Shown piece by piece: positions 1 through 8,789 of a DNA stretch of 64,000 bases (position 1 is the stretch's first letter; every line of letters begins with the position of its first letter). The translations under genes and the position numbers were made by a program. Origin of the DNA: JAWKUK01 sp964402175 (GTDB lineage: Bacteria > Planctomycetota > UBA1135 > GCA-002686595); assembly GCA_964402175.1 (NCBI GenBank), contig CAYOBN010000015.1:16138-80137 (forward strand), written 5' to 3'. A model generated the notes under the pieces. The model was not told the DNA's origin and searched no databases. It saw only the letters and a list, made by a program, of their open reading frames with translations.

Positions 1-624
1 AACCTGAACGCGTGGCTGCGCGACGAGGGTTACCTCGTCCTGAAGGACGGCGCGACGACCTCGGGCGACTGGTTCGAGAAGGTCGATTGGGAGCGCACCA
101 AGGCGTTCACCCTCGGCCTGACCGGCGTCTTCATCAACCGCAAAGGGCGCGAGCGCGCTGGCCTCGTCGAGAAAGGGCCCGAGCTCGATGCGCTCTGCCG
201 TGAGATCAAGCAGAAGCTCGAGAAGCTCGTCGATCCGAAGTCGGGGCGCAAGGTCGTGCACGAGGTCTTCCTCACGCGCGAAGTGCAGGACGGTCCCTAC
301 GCCGATATGGCCCCCGAGCTCTTGATCGGCTACGAGCGCGGCTTCCGGCATTCCTGGGACTGCGCCGTCGGCGCGGTCTCGCGCGAGGTCTTCACCGACA
401 ACACGAAGTCGTGGTCGGGCGATCACTGTGTCGACCCGCGCCTCGTCCCTGGCGTCTTCTGGTGCAACCGGAAGATCGCCGTCGATGATCCTTCGCTCGC
501 GGATATCGCGCCGACCGTGCTCGACCTCTTCGGGGTCGATGTGCCCGGATACATGAAGGGCCGCCGCCTCTTCGGCAGCGCGACCCCAGCTCGCTCCGAG
601 CGCCATCAGGAGGTGCGCGCATGA
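1..624 (+). CDS. Alkaline phosphatase family hydrolase, C-terminal part (5' end outside window)
   Basis: The window opens inside this gene; 207 codons remain, read in frame from base 1. The fragment is clearly paralogous to the C-terminal third of the next gene: it starts NLNAWLRDEGYLVLKDG where the neighbour has SLNTWLLEEGYLVLREG, and both share the VDW.RTKA block and a final IAPTVLDLFG/ITATILQRYG segment. By family knowledge this is the cap and final alpha/beta part of a type I phosphodiesterase / nucleotide pyrophosphatase (AlkP superfamily). The catalytic nucleophile and first metal ligands lie upstream and cannot be checked. The stop overlaps the next start as ATGA, so the two genes are probably translationally coupled. 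Confidence 0.85.
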   Translation, partial: NLNAWLRDEGYLVLKDGATTSGDWFEKVDWERTKAFTLGLTGVFINRKGRERAGLVEKGPELDALCREIKQKLEKLVDPKSGRKVVHEVFLTREVQDGPYADMAPELLIGYERGFRHSWDCAVGAVSREVFTDNTKSWSGDHCVDPRLVPGVFWCNRKIAVDDPSLADIAPTVLDLFGVDVPGYMKGRRLFGSATPARSERHQEVRA

Positions 625-2768
625 TTCTCCCGCGTTGGACCGCGTACCTCGCCCTGGCGGTCATCCTCATCCTGGCGGTCTCGGGCGTCCCACGGCGCAA
701 GGCCACGTCCGAAGCCGAGGGCGCGGCGCGCGCGGCCCGCGGGGCGAGCGGCTTGCAGGACGCCCGCGCGAGCCTGCCGACGCCGAAGCACCCGCGCACC
801 GTCGTGCTGGCGATCGACGGCCTCGACCCGGACATCCTGCGCGAGGTGATGGCGAAGCATCCCGCGCGGATGACGAACTTCCGTCGCCTGGCGGAGTCCG
901 GCCAGGGGGTGCGCGCGCTCGGAACATCGACGCCCCCGCAGAGCCCCGTCGCCTGGTCGAACTTCATCACCGGCCGCGACCCCGGTGGCCACGGGATCTT
1001 CGACTTCATCCACCGCGACCCGGAGAGTTACTTCGTCGCGCCGTCCACGGTGCGGCTCTCGGACGCCGGCGCGATCCACCTCCCGTTCAGCTCGCTGAAG
1101 TTGCCCACCGGCGGCGGGATGGAGCCGAACCGCACGGGCCGTGCGTTCTGGACCGTCCTGAAGGACGCGGGCGTGCGCGCGGACCTCTACCGCGTGCCGA
1201 TCGGTTACCCCGTCGAGCCCGCGGACGGCCAGGTCATCCCCGGGATGCTCACGCCCGCGCTCGATTCGGCGTACGGCATGTACACGCTGTTCACCACGAG
1301 CCCGCCGGCGCGCCTCGAGACGGGCTCGGGGCGTTTTGTGCCGGTGCGCGTGCGCAACAACCGCGTGCTGACGCGCTTGCCCGGGCCGCCGAACGCGTTC
1401 CGCGACGGCGATCCGCCTGCGACGGTCCCGCTGTCCGTCCACATCGACGATGTGAACGGCCTCGCGATCCTCGAGGTGGGGGACGAGCGCATCGCCTTGA
1501 GGCCGGGGCAGTGGACGAAGTGGGTGCGCGTCAGCTTCGACATGCTGCCGGCGGGGACCATGTCGATCAGCGGCATCGTCCGGTTCTACTTGAAACGGCT
1601 GACCCCGGAGTTCGAGCTCTATGCGTCGGCGGTGAACCTGGATCCGGAGAGCCCCGCCGACACGATCTCCTACCCCGCGGACGCCGCGGCCGAGCTCGCG
1701 CGCGACCTCGGCACGCCGTATTACACGAAGGGCATGCCGGAGGACGTCGGCGCGCTGAAGGACGGTGTCTTCACCGACGCGGAGTTCATGGCGCAGGTCG
1801 ACCTGGTCGAGCGCGACAATCGCGCGGTGCTGGCCCGGGCCCTCGACCGCTGGACCAAGGACCCTGCTGGTGGCCTGCTCTTCTTCTACGTGGGCACGGT
1901 CGACCTGTCGATGCACATGATGTGGCGGCACCAGGACCCGCTGCACCCCGACTTCGACGCCGCGGTCGCGGCCGAGTCCTCGACCTGGTGGTCGAAGCGC
2001 GCCGACACGACGTGGCGCGACGTCGTGGAGGACCTCTACCTGGCGATGGATCCCGTGCTCGGGTCCGTCCTGGATCGCATCGACGACCAGACGCTCGTCA
2101 TGGTGCTGAGCGATCACGGATTCGCGCCCTACCGGCGCAAGTTCTCGCTCAACACGTGGTTGCTCGAAGAGGGTTACCTCGTGCTGCGCGAGGGGAAGTC
2201 CCGCGAGCTGCCCGAGGACGACCCGAAGCGCGCCGACGTGCACCTCTTCGATGCTGTCGACTGGTCGCGCACGAAGGCGTACGGCATCGGCTTCAACGGC
2301 CTGTACCTGAACCGCGTCGGCCGCGAGGCACAGGGCATCGTCAAGGACGCCGAAGTCCCCGGGCTCCTGGCGGAGCTCTCGGCGAAGCTCGAGGCGCTGC
2401 GCGACAACGATCCCGGCAAGCCTTGGGACGGCGAGCGTGTGGTCCTCGCCGCCGACATCGCGGCGGAGGTCTACACGGGCGAGCGCGTCGCCGAAGCCCC
2501 CGACATCATCGTCGGCTACAACTCCGGCTACGGGAACTCGGACGAAGCGACCCAGGGGCAGATCCCGCACGCCGTGCTCTCCGACAACCTCGGCGGCACC
2601 TTCAACGGCAGCCACCTCATGCACCCGAGCGTCGTGGAGGGCGTGTTGCTGACCAATGCGCGGGTCAAGAGCGAACGCGCCAAGCTCGAGGACATCACCG
2701 CCACCATCTTGCAACGCTACGGGCTCCCGCTGGAGCCTGGGATGACCGGCCGATCGGTCATCGAATGA
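621..2768 (+). CDS. AlkP-superfamily phosphodiesterase/nucleotide pyrophosphatase, membrane-anchored
   Basis: 715 aa. A hydrophobic N-terminal helix (about residues 7-22) suggests a membrane anchor with the enzyme outside the cytoplasm. Metal-site motifs of the AlkP fold are visible: VLAIDGLDPD (D66), STPPQSPVAW with the probable Ser nucleophile S108, the TGRDPGGHGIFDF block (H124), and LSDHGFAP (D498, H499). Family knowledge makes it a metal-dependent phosphodiesterase or pyrophosphatase; the substrate is unknown. The ATG start is supported by an AGGAGG at 608-613 and the 4-nt overlap with the preceding paralogue. Downstream is a small protein carrying the LGY tail that many sulfatase/AlkP proteins have at their own C-terminus. 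Confidence 0.88.
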   Translation: MILPRWTAYLALAVILILAVSGVPRRKATSEAEGAARAARGASGLQDARASLPTPKHPRTVVLAIDGLDPDILREVMAKHPARMTNFRRLAESGQGVRALGTSTPPQSPVAWSNFITGRDPGGHGIFDFIHRDPESYFVAPSTVRLSDAGAIHLPFSSLKLPTGGGMEPNRTGRAFWTVLKDAGVRADLYRVPIGYPVEPADGQVIPGMLTPALDSAYGMYTLFTTSPPARLETGSGRFVPVRVRNNRVLTRLPGPPNAFRDGDPPATVPLSVHIDDVNGLAILEVGDERIALRPGQWTKWVRVSFDMLPAGTMSISGIVRFYLKRLTPEFELYASAVNLDPESPADTISYPADAAAELARDLGTPYYTKGMPEDVGALKDGVFTDAEFMAQVDLVERDNRAVLARALDRWTKDPAGGLLFFYVGTVDLSMHMMWRHQDPLHPDFDAAVAAESSTWWSKRADTTWRDVVEDLYLAMDPVLGSVLDRIDDQTLVMVLSDHGFAPYRRKFSLNTWLLEEGYLVLREGKSRELPEDDPKRADVHLFDAVDWSRTKAYGIGFNGLYLNRVGREAQGIVKDAEVPGLLAELSAKLEALRDNDPGKPWDGERVVLAADIAAEVYTGERVAEAPDIIVGYNSGYGNSDEATQGQIPHAVLSDNLGGTFNGSHLMHPSVVEGVLLTNARVKSERAKLEDITATILQRYGLPLEPGMTGRSVIE

Positions 2769-2803
2769 ACCTACTCCGTCTCCCTGACCCTACGTTTTCC
2801 GCC

Positions 2804-3001
2804 ATGTTCGGCTCCAAGAACAAGATCAAGATCGACCCCGAGCTCTTCGACCGCATCCGCAAGATCTCCGAGGTCGCCGGGTACGCCTCGGCGGAGGAGT
2901 TCATCCACCACGTGCTCGAGCGCGAGGTCGCGCACTTCGGCGACTCCGAGTCGGACGCCGACATCACCGAGAAGCTGAAGGGCCTCGGCTACATCAGCTG
3001 A
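2804..3001 (+). CDS. Small ribbon-helix-helix-like protein with C-terminal LGY motif
   Basis: 65 aa. It begins with a short basic strand (KNKIKID) followed by two helices (PELFDRIRKISEVAGY, then SAEEFIHHVLEREV), the outline of a CopG/Arc-type ribbon-helix-helix fold. It ends in an acidic linker and EKLKGLGYIS. The LxxLGY tail resembles the end of many sulfatase and AlkP-type enzymes, so it may act with the upstream phosphodiesterase rather than as a DNA-binding regulator. An alternative ATG at 2765 overlaps the upstream stop (ATGA) and would add 13 residues; I prefer 2804 because the predicted fold starts there. Function is not known. Confidence 0.75.
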   Translation: MFGSKNKIKIDPELFDRIRKISEVAGYASAEEFIHHVLEREVAHFGDSESDADITEKLKGLGYIS

Positions 3002-3041
3002 GCCCATCTGCGCGCCCCGCACACGCCCCGCCGGATCGCCC

Positions 3042-3902
3042 TTGGACGCCCTCAACCGCTTCGTCACGCGCGTCTTCGACGTGCTCCTCACGCCGCTCGA
3101 ATGGGTCGGCCCCGAGTTCAGTCTGCTCGTCGTCAGCGGCGTGTTCGGCGTGCTCGCGCTGTGGCTCTTCAAGCACATCTCGTGGCAGCGGGGCATCAAA
3201 GCCGCGAAGGACCGGATCAAGGGCCATCTGATCGAGATCCGCATCTACCAGGACGACCTCGGCGTCGTCTCCAAGGCGATCGGCAAGGTGCTGCTGCGCA
3301 ACCTGCAGTACCTCGGGCTGAACTTCGCGCCTTTCGTGCCGCTGGCGGTGCCCTTCACGTTTGTCATCGCGCAGCTCGTCGTCCGCTACGCGTTCGACCC
3401 GGTGCCGGTGCGCGCGGAGCACGCCCTCGTCGCGGACGGGCCGCGCATCGCGGGCGAGGGGCTGAGCCTCTTCATCCAAGGGGACGCGGCCGCGATCGCA
3501 TCCCTGGAGGTCACGCTGCCCGACGGCCTCGTCGCGCGCGATGTGCTCGCGAAGGTGCCGACCTCCGGCTGCGCGCTCCTGGAGCTCGTCGCGACGCAGC
3601 CCGGCGCCTACGACATTCTCCTGCGCACCGCCGCGGGTGAGACGACGAAGCGCCTCGTCGCGGGCGCTGACGCCCGCGAGCGCGTGATGCAACCCGAGCG
3701 GGTCGCGGGCCTCGCGACGCTCCTGTGGCCGGCGGAGGACTCCCTCGCGGGGACGGGCCTGACCCAGGTCTCGTTCCGCTACCCGGACAGCGACCTCGGC
3801 TGGTTGCCGGGCTCGGGCCTCGTCGGGGTGCTGCTCGTGTTCCTGGTGGCCTCGATGGCGGTCGGCCTGCTCGCTTTGAAGCCCCTGGGCGTGCAGATCT
3901 GA
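3042..3902 (+). CDS. EMC3/TMCO1-like (Oxa1-superfamily-like) membrane protein
   Basis: 286 aa, TTG start. Membrane segments at about 26-43, 94-114 and 255-280 are separated by a basic amphipathic helix (residues about 47-85, with KAAKDRIKGHLIEIRIYQDD) and a beta-rich domain (about 125-215). TM1, a charged cytosolic helix and a following TM pair recall EMC3/TMCO1/DUF106 proteins of the Oxa1 insertase superfamily. I assign this from overall layout and short motif memory, so it needs a profile search. It follows the phosphodiesterase pair and the LGY protein on the same strand with a 40-bp gap, suggesting a shared role at the membrane. No other start fits the first helix better. Confidence 0.7.
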   Translation: MDALNRFVTRVFDVLLTPLEWVGPEFSLLVVSGVFGVLALWLFKHISWQRGIKAAKDRIKGHLIEIRIYQDDLGVVSKAIGKVLLRNLQYLGLNFAPFVPLAVPFTFVIAQLVVRYAFDPVPVRAEHALVADGPRIAGEGLSLFIQGDAAAIASLEVTLPDGLVARDVLAKVPTSGCALLELVATQPGAYDILLRTAAGETTKRLVAGADARERVMQPERVAGLATLLWPAEDSLAGTGLTQVSFRYPDSDLGWLPGSGLVGVLLVFLVASMAVGLLALKPLGVQI

Positions 3903-3925
3903 GCGGCGTCGCCCATGATGGGGCC

Positions 3926-5521
3926 ATGACCGTCCTGCGACGCACTCGCACGCTGCTGCTCGCGCTGGCCCTCGCCGCCGGCACTGCGGCTGTCCCTGCC
4001 GCGGCCCAGGCATTGAAGACCGAGCGCTACCCGGCGCTCGGGATCCCGAACGTCCTGCGCCCGCGGACCTTCGATGGGGTGCCGGTGCAGCCCAACGAGC
4101 CCTACATCCGCCTGCAGTGGTTCGAGCGCCTGCCCGACCCCGACCGCAAGCAGGACAAGGTGCGCCAATACCGCCCGCGCTTCTTCCTGGTCGAGATCCC
4201 GCGCGAGCTCACGGCGTCCCGCGGCGACGGCGCGGAGGGTGAGCCGAAGCCGAAGAGCCCGCCCGTGCAGGGCCCGCCCGCGCGCAAGACCCGCGGGCCT
4301 GTGAACGACATCCACTCGTGGCTCGCCAACGCGTACGGCGGCTGGACCGCGAGCGAGCTGTCCGAGGGCAAGAAGAGCCCCACGCACACGACGAAGGTCT
4401 GGAAGCTGGCGCCGCCCGCGAACGACCCGGCCGGGGCCTCGCGCACCGGGATCGCGTACACCTGGAGCGACGCCACGCGCACCGTCGCGATCGTCGGGAT
4501 CTCCCACGTCGACGACGCCAAGGAGTTCGAGTCCACGTGGCTCGAGATCGGAGCGAAGTTGGTGCTCGCCGACCCGAAGGTGTCCGAGTCCGAGCGCAAG
4601 AAGCTCGAGCAGCAGTACCTCGGCAAGCACTCGCACCCGGAGTACCGGATGCGCGTCGCGAGCGCGGCGATCGATCCGTGGAAGGTCGACAACACGAAGA
4701 ACTACATCTTCGTCTACAACACACGCGATCAACCGCTGCTCAAGAAGGTCATGCGCGACATCGAAGCGATGCGCGAGACCTACATGGAGCTCTTTCCGCC
4801 CGCGGCCGACTTCGACGCGGTCTCGACCGTGCGCATCTGCGCCGACCAGGACGAGTATCTCGCCTACGGCGGGATGCGCGGCTCTGCGGGGTATTGGAAC
4901 TCGCAGACCGAAGAGCTCGTGCTCTACCACTACGAGGTCCAGGACGGCGGCCGCAAGGACGACTCGAACACGTTCATCGTCCTGTACCACGAGGCCTTCC
5001 ACCAGTACATCCACTACTCGTCGGGCGAGCTCCCGCCGCACTCGTGGTTCAACGAGGGGTACGGCGACTTCTTCTCGGGCGCGCTGCTCTCGGGCGGCAA
5101 GGTCCGCAAGATCGACGTCAACCCGTGGCGCTGCGGCACGATCCAGCGCGCGATCGAATCGGGTCGCAGCGTGCCCTGGAAGGACATCATCCGCTACAAC
5201 CAGCGCCAGTACTACGCGAACCCCGCGATCTGCTACGCGCAGGGCTGGTCGATGATCTACTTCCTGAACCGCGCGAAGGAGGTCAAAGCGAAGCCCGAGT
5301 GGCAGAAGATCCTGCCGACGTACTTCGACACGCTCAAAGCGAGCTACCGGGCGGCGCTCGCTGGGCTCGGCGACGAGCCCGACGACGGCGCGCGCTTCCA
5401 AGCGGGTGAGAAGGCGCGCGAAGAGGCCGTGAAGGCTGCGTTCGAGGGGGTCGACCTCGTCGAGATCGACCAGGCCTGGCAGACGTTCACCCTCACGCTG
5501 ACCGACCCGCGGGGCGATTGA
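3926..5521 (+). CDS. Secreted gluzincin-type metallopeptidase-like protein
   Basis: 531 aa from ATG 3926. The first 30 residues form a typical signal peptide (RRTRT, then LLLALALAAGTAAVPAAAQA). A zinc-peptidase signature is present: HEAFH (HExxH, first His about residue 355) followed 20-odd residues later by WFNEGYGDFF, the NEG third-ligand motif of gluzincins. This layout matches DUF1570-type peptidase-like proteins common in Planctomycetes. The N-terminal half (residues 30-330) has no domain I recognise. It is likely exported and may act on proteins outside the cytoplasm; substrate is unknown. It lies 23 bp after the EMC3-like gene and is followed by a GC-rich hairpin. Confidence 0.8.
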   Translation: MTVLRRTRTLLLALALAAGTAAVPAAAQALKTERYPALGIPNVLRPRTFDGVPVQPNEPYIRLQWFERLPDPDRKQDKVRQYRPRFFLVEIPRELTASRGDGAEGEPKPKSPPVQGPPARKTRGPVNDIHSWLANAYGGWTASELSEGKKSPTHTTKVWKLAPPANDPAGASRTGIAYTWSDATRTVAIVGISHVDDAKEFESTWLEIGAKLVLADPKVSESERKKLEQQYLGKHSHPEYRMRVASAAIDPWKVDNTKNYIFVYNTRDQPLLKKVMRDIEAMRETYMELFPPAADFDAVSTVRICADQDEYLAYGGMRGSAGYWNSQTEELVLYHYEVQDGGRKDDSNTFIVLYHEAFHQYIHYSSGELPPHSWFNEGYGDFFSGALLSGGKVRKIDVNPWRCGTIQRAIESGRSVPWKDIIRYNQRQYYANPAICYAQGWSMIYFLNRAKEVKAKPEWQKILPTYFDTLKASYRAALAGLGDEPDDGARFQAGEKAREEAVKAAFEGVDLVEIDQAWQTFTLTLTDPRGD

Positions 5522-5525
5522 GCCG

Positions 5526-5545
5526 GCGGCGTCGATCGGCGCCGC
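5526..5545 (+). terminator. GC-rich hairpin after the peptidase gene
   Basis: A 20-nt near-perfect inverted repeat (GCGGCG stem with CGATCG centre) begins 5 bases after the stop at 5521. There is no T tract, so this is at best an atypical terminator; in such GC-rich genomes many hairpins occur by chance. Confidence 0.4.
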
Positions 5546-5713
5546 GACCCCCCCCGCGGAGCGCGCACCCCGACGCTGGCCCCTACGGGACTTCCCTCGG
5601 CCCGTGGGCGACCCGCTTGAGGCCCTTGCTCCCAGCGCGCACCTGCGCCAGACTGCCCAGGCCCCGCGTCGGCCCGGTCTGCCCCGGGTCGGAACCACGC
5701 GGGCCCTGCTGCC

Positions 5714-7180
5714 TTGGACGACTCGATCCCGCGCCCCGTCCGTGAAGCGGGCGGAACGATCCTCGACGCCTTGCTCGCCCTCGCCGCCGAGCGCGAGGAC
5801 GTGCGCCGCGCGTTGACGACCGTGAACGCCTGGCTCGCGCGTGAGCTCACGCGGCGGGCCGAGGTGGCGCGGACCTCCGCGGCGCCCGCCCCGTCGCCCG
5901 CAGAGCTCCCCGCGGTACACCACGACGACGTGCTCGTCCCACGGGGTCCCGCTCCAGCCTCCGACGACACCCGACCTGTCGACCTCGCGCGCATCGCCGC
6001 GCGCGCGCTCTGGAAAGCCGATGCGCTCGCCCTGGCCCTGGCGCGCCGCGCCGCGGGACCGGCGCCAGGTCCGGACCTGCGCCAGCGCGAGTCGGAGCTG
6101 CGCAGCCGCCAGAGCGCCGCCGGCGCGCCGTGGGCCTGGATGCTCGATGCGCCGCCCGCCCGGGTCGAAGACGACGCGCTCGAGGTGTTGCGGCGGAACT
6201 ACAGCAACGTGGCGCGCATCGCCGAGCGCCTCGAGCAACTCGAGCGCGCCGAAGCGCTCGAACCCGCGCCGCCGGTGGACCTCCTGCGCCTCGTGGCGGA
6301 GGCGCAGTCCGCGCTGCTCGCAGCGTTGGCGGGTGTCGGCCTGCGCCAGGACGACGACCAGCGCGACCTCTTCCAGTGGCTGCGCGACCGCACGACGCGC
6401 CACCGCATCTACGTCGACCGCCACATGCGCCTCGAGGATCCAGCGAATCCGCACAGCGCGGACGAGCTCGCGCGGCGCTTCGAAGAGCTCGCTGAACGGG
6501 CGCTGTCGCAGGGCGCCGGCCGCAAACACCGCACGCAGCTCCTCAACAAGGTGCGCTACCACGTGCGCCGCTTGATCGAAGGGGTGGCGGCGCCCGCGGA
6601 CGAGTGGAACTCGCTCGCTGCCGCGCTCGAGCGTTGGCGTGAGCACCACCTCGAGCTCAACGATCGGGGGCTCGTCGAGGTCCTCGGGCCGCTCGCGGCG
6701 CTGGAGGTCCCCGCTGGGATCAGCGACGCCGCCGCGCCCGTGATCCTCGAGGCGCTGCGCCTCGTGCGGGGCCAGGACCCGGCGCGGCCCGATGCGCTCG
6801 CGGAGGTGGCGGTGCTGCTGGGCGGGCGGCGCGCGCTGATGGTGTCCGACACGTCGGATCCGGCGGCCCGCGCGGCGTTGGCCCAGGAGCTCGGCCTCGC
6901 GGATCTGGGCTGGCTCACGGTGCCGCCGGTCACCGCGGACGGCGCGCGCTCGGACGAGCGCATCGCGGCGATCCTCGCGGGTCTCACCGCGAGCACCGCG
7001 GAGCTCGTGTTCATGGGGGTCAAGCTCCCGCAGGAGGAGTACCTCGCCTTCAAGGACGCGTGTGTCGCGCGGCACCTGCCGTTCGTGAGGCTGCCCGGCA
7101 CCCTCGCCCCTGGGGCGGTCGCCCACCAGACGGCCCGGCAGGTCGGGTGGCGGCTGCGAGAGCCGCGCCCGGCCCCCTGA
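5714..7180 (+). CDS. Hypothetical protein with DUF2325-like C-terminal domain
   Basis: 488 aa, TTG start at 5714. The protein is mainly helical and charged. Its last about 110 residues (ALMVSDTSD, then LGLADLGWLTV, then ELVFMGVKLPQEEY, then ending FVRLPGTLAPGAVAHQ) follow the pattern of the Rossmann-like DUF2325 domain, which pairs a folded loop with a K..C..R..P segment. I assign this from pattern only. The N-terminal 370 residues match nothing I recognise. There is no signal peptide or membrane segment, so it is probably cytosolic. It stands alone between the peptidase gene and a lipoprotein gene. Start choice is uncertain because of codon bias for upstream extension. Confidence 0.65.
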   Translation: MDDSIPRPVREAGGTILDALLALAAEREDVRRALTTVNAWLARELTRRAEVARTSAAPAPSPAELPAVHHDDVLVPRGPAPASDDTRPVDLARIAARALWKADALALALARRAAGPAPGPDLRQRESELRSRQSAAGAPWAWMLDAPPARVEDDALEVLRRNYSNVARIAERLEQLERAEALEPAPPVDLLRLVAEAQSALLAALAGVGLRQDDDQRDLFQWLRDRTTRHRIYVDRHMRLEDPANPHSADELARRFEELAERALSQGAGRKHRTQLLNKVRYHVRRLIEGVAAPADEWNSLAAALERWREHHLELNDRGLVEVLGPLAALEVPAGISDAAAPVILEALRLVRGQDPARPDALAEVAVLLGGRRALMVSDTSDPAARAALAQELGLADLGWLTVPPVTADGARSDERIAAILAGLTASTAELVFMGVKLPQEEYLAFKDACVARHLPFVRLPGTLAPGAVAHQTARQVGWRLREPRPAP

Positions 7181-7282
7181 TCCCCCGATCGACCGATCTC
7201 CGCAAGGAATTCGCATTCTGCGCCGGGCGTCCCGCGGCTCGGCTCAAGGGGCCGGCCCGTCCCCGCCGATCGCCCTGGAGTA

Positions 7283-7918
7283 GTGGGGGATCGACGCACA
7301 CTTCGGGTGGCCCATGCCACCGTCGAGCGGCACCCTGCGCCGCCGCACCGCGGCGGCGGGGGTCCGCGCAGGTTCGCTGCGGTGCTCACGCTGCTGCTCG
7401 CAGGCTGCGCCGCGACCCCCAATCGGCCCGTCGACACGGGGCCCGAGGCGGAAGCGCTCGCTGCGCTCCTGCGCCGGCCCGAGCCCGCGGGGCCGACGCT
7501 GGGTGGCCTCGCCGTCGTCGTCGTCACGCCCGGTCCCCGCGAGGCGATGGGCGCGCGGACCCGGCCGGCGCTCTTCGTCCCGCCCAAGGGGGCGGCGCCC
7601 GAGCATCTGAGAGTGCCCCTCGACGACGGTGTCGAGGTGGGCGCGGAGCCACCGCCGCTCGGGCTTCCGCTGCGCGTCGACTTCGGGGTCGGCGAGGCGC
7701 CCTACGACGACGGGACGCTGCCTCTGCACCGCGGTGCGGTCGGTCGCTCGGGTTTCTCGGATTCGTTCCTGAGCCTGGAATGGCGCAGTCCTGTCACCCG
7801 CGCGCTCGCAGTGTCGTGCCGGGCGGCGTTCGTTCGTGAGCAGGACACGGCTCTCTTGGAGGGCCTCGGCGATGCACGCCTGGGCTTCATCGTCCTGGGG
7901 TGCGGTGTCTCGTTCTGA
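7283..7918 (+). CDS. Putative lipoprotein of unknown function
   Basis: 211 aa from GTG 7283. A lipobox LLLAGC places the lipidated cysteine at about residue 42, which is long for a signal peptide, so the true start may be GTG 7307 (Cys at about 34) or later. The mature part is Pro/Gly-rich with a probable beta region and ends LGFIVLGCGVSF, resembling the final beta strand of outer-membrane or surface proteins. I do not recognise a family. Its neighbour downstream is an MshEN-like protein, 71 bp away. Confidence 0.55.
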   Translation: MGDRRTLRVAHATVERHPAPPHRGGGGPRRFAAVLTLLLAGCAATPNRPVDTGPEAEALAALLRRPEPAGPTLGGLAVVVVTPGPREAMGARTRPALFVPPKGAAPEHLRVPLDDGVEVGAEPPPLGLPLRVDFGVGEAPYDDGTLPLHRGAVGRSGFSDSFLSLEWRSPVTRALAVSCRAAFVREQDTALLEGLGDARLGFIVLGCGVSF

Positions 7919-7989
7919 CCGAGAACGGGGATTTCTTCAGTTTTCAGGTCGGGGATCTCCGATCACCCACGGGTCCCCACGGTCTGACC

Positions 7990-8673
7990 ATGAACACCCA
8001 CCGAGCGAACATCCACGCACTGCTGCGCAGCCTCGATGCGGCGTTTGCGGCCTTCGAGAGCGGCCATAGGGGCAAGCTGTTCGACTCCCGTGACAGCGTG
8101 GTCGAGCTCTCGCGCGAGCTCGAAGCGGGCGGGTGGGGCGGTGACTCCGTCAAACTGTGTGACGTGACCGCTCGATTGCTTGGCCGCGTCCTGCGCCAGG
8201 GGGCCCTCGACGAGCGCGCCGCCCTCTCCGTGGTCCGCGAGCTCTTGGCGCTGCTCGAAGGGCAGGTCGCCCGCGATCCTGCCGAGACCCCGGGCAAATA
8301 CGTCTCCGACGGCGCGGGCGGCGTCTTCAAGATCGTCAACGAATCGCGCCTCGGTGAGATGCTCGTGCGCATGGGAAAGTTGCACCCCGCGCAGGTCCAG
8401 CAGGCCCTCGTCCTGCAGCGCGTCAGCAAGGACAAACGCTTCGGCGAGGTGCTGATCGCGATGAACGCCATCGATCGGCGCACGCTCGACGAGGCGCTCG
8501 AGGCACAGCAGACCCAGGCCAAGACCAAGCCGCCGCAGGGGGCTCTGAGCACCGGATTGCGCCTCGCGCCGCTGCCCGATCTGCCCGGTGGGGTACAGGC
8601 ACCCCAGCCCCATGGGCGCACAGAAGCCGCCTCCGTCGCGAGCCGGGGTCTGCGGCCCGACGAGGCGGTCTGA
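7990..8673 (+). CDS. Cytosolic protein with MshEN/GspE-N-like domain
   Basis: 227 aa from ATG 7990. Residues about 120-175 (RLGEMLVRMGKLHPAQVQQAL, then RFGEVLIAMNAIDRRTLDEALEAQ) follow the paired LG..L...G.i....L..AL..Q repeat of the MshEN domain, found at the N-terminus of type II secretion/type IV pilus ATPases and known to bind c-di-GMP in some members. The N-terminal half is helical and unidentified; the C-terminal tail is Pro-rich and probably disordered. There is no ATPase domain, so this would be a stand-alone receptor or adaptor. A PilZ protein follows within 120 bp, strengthening a c-di-GMP link. Confidence 0.65.
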   Translation: MNTHRANIHALLRSLDAAFAAFESGHRGKLFDSRDSVVELSRELEAGGWGGDSVKLCDVTARLLGRVLRQGALDERAALSVVRELLALLEGQVARDPAETPGKYVSDGAGGVFKIVNESRLGEMLVRMGKLHPAQVQQALVLQRVSKDKRFGEVLIAMNAIDRRTLDEALEAQQTQAKTKPPQGALSTGLRLAPLPDLPGGVQAPQPHGRTEAASVASRGLRPDEAV

Positions 8674-8789
8674 GTCAGCCTGCCTCGGTGCGGGCCGGGC
8701 ATGAAGTCTCGGCTTCGAGGGTGGAACCGGGCCCCAGGCTGGGACTAGCATGAGCGGGGGCGCGCTGCGCGCTCGCCTCGCCCAGCTCG

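Noticed and set aside
606..2714. Long minus-strand open frame opposite the AlkP phosphodiesterase, and similar long frames such as 3779-7216
   Set aside because: Arg/Gly/His-rich composition without motifs; typical antisense shadow in a GC-rich genome, opposite a gene with clear catalytic motifs.
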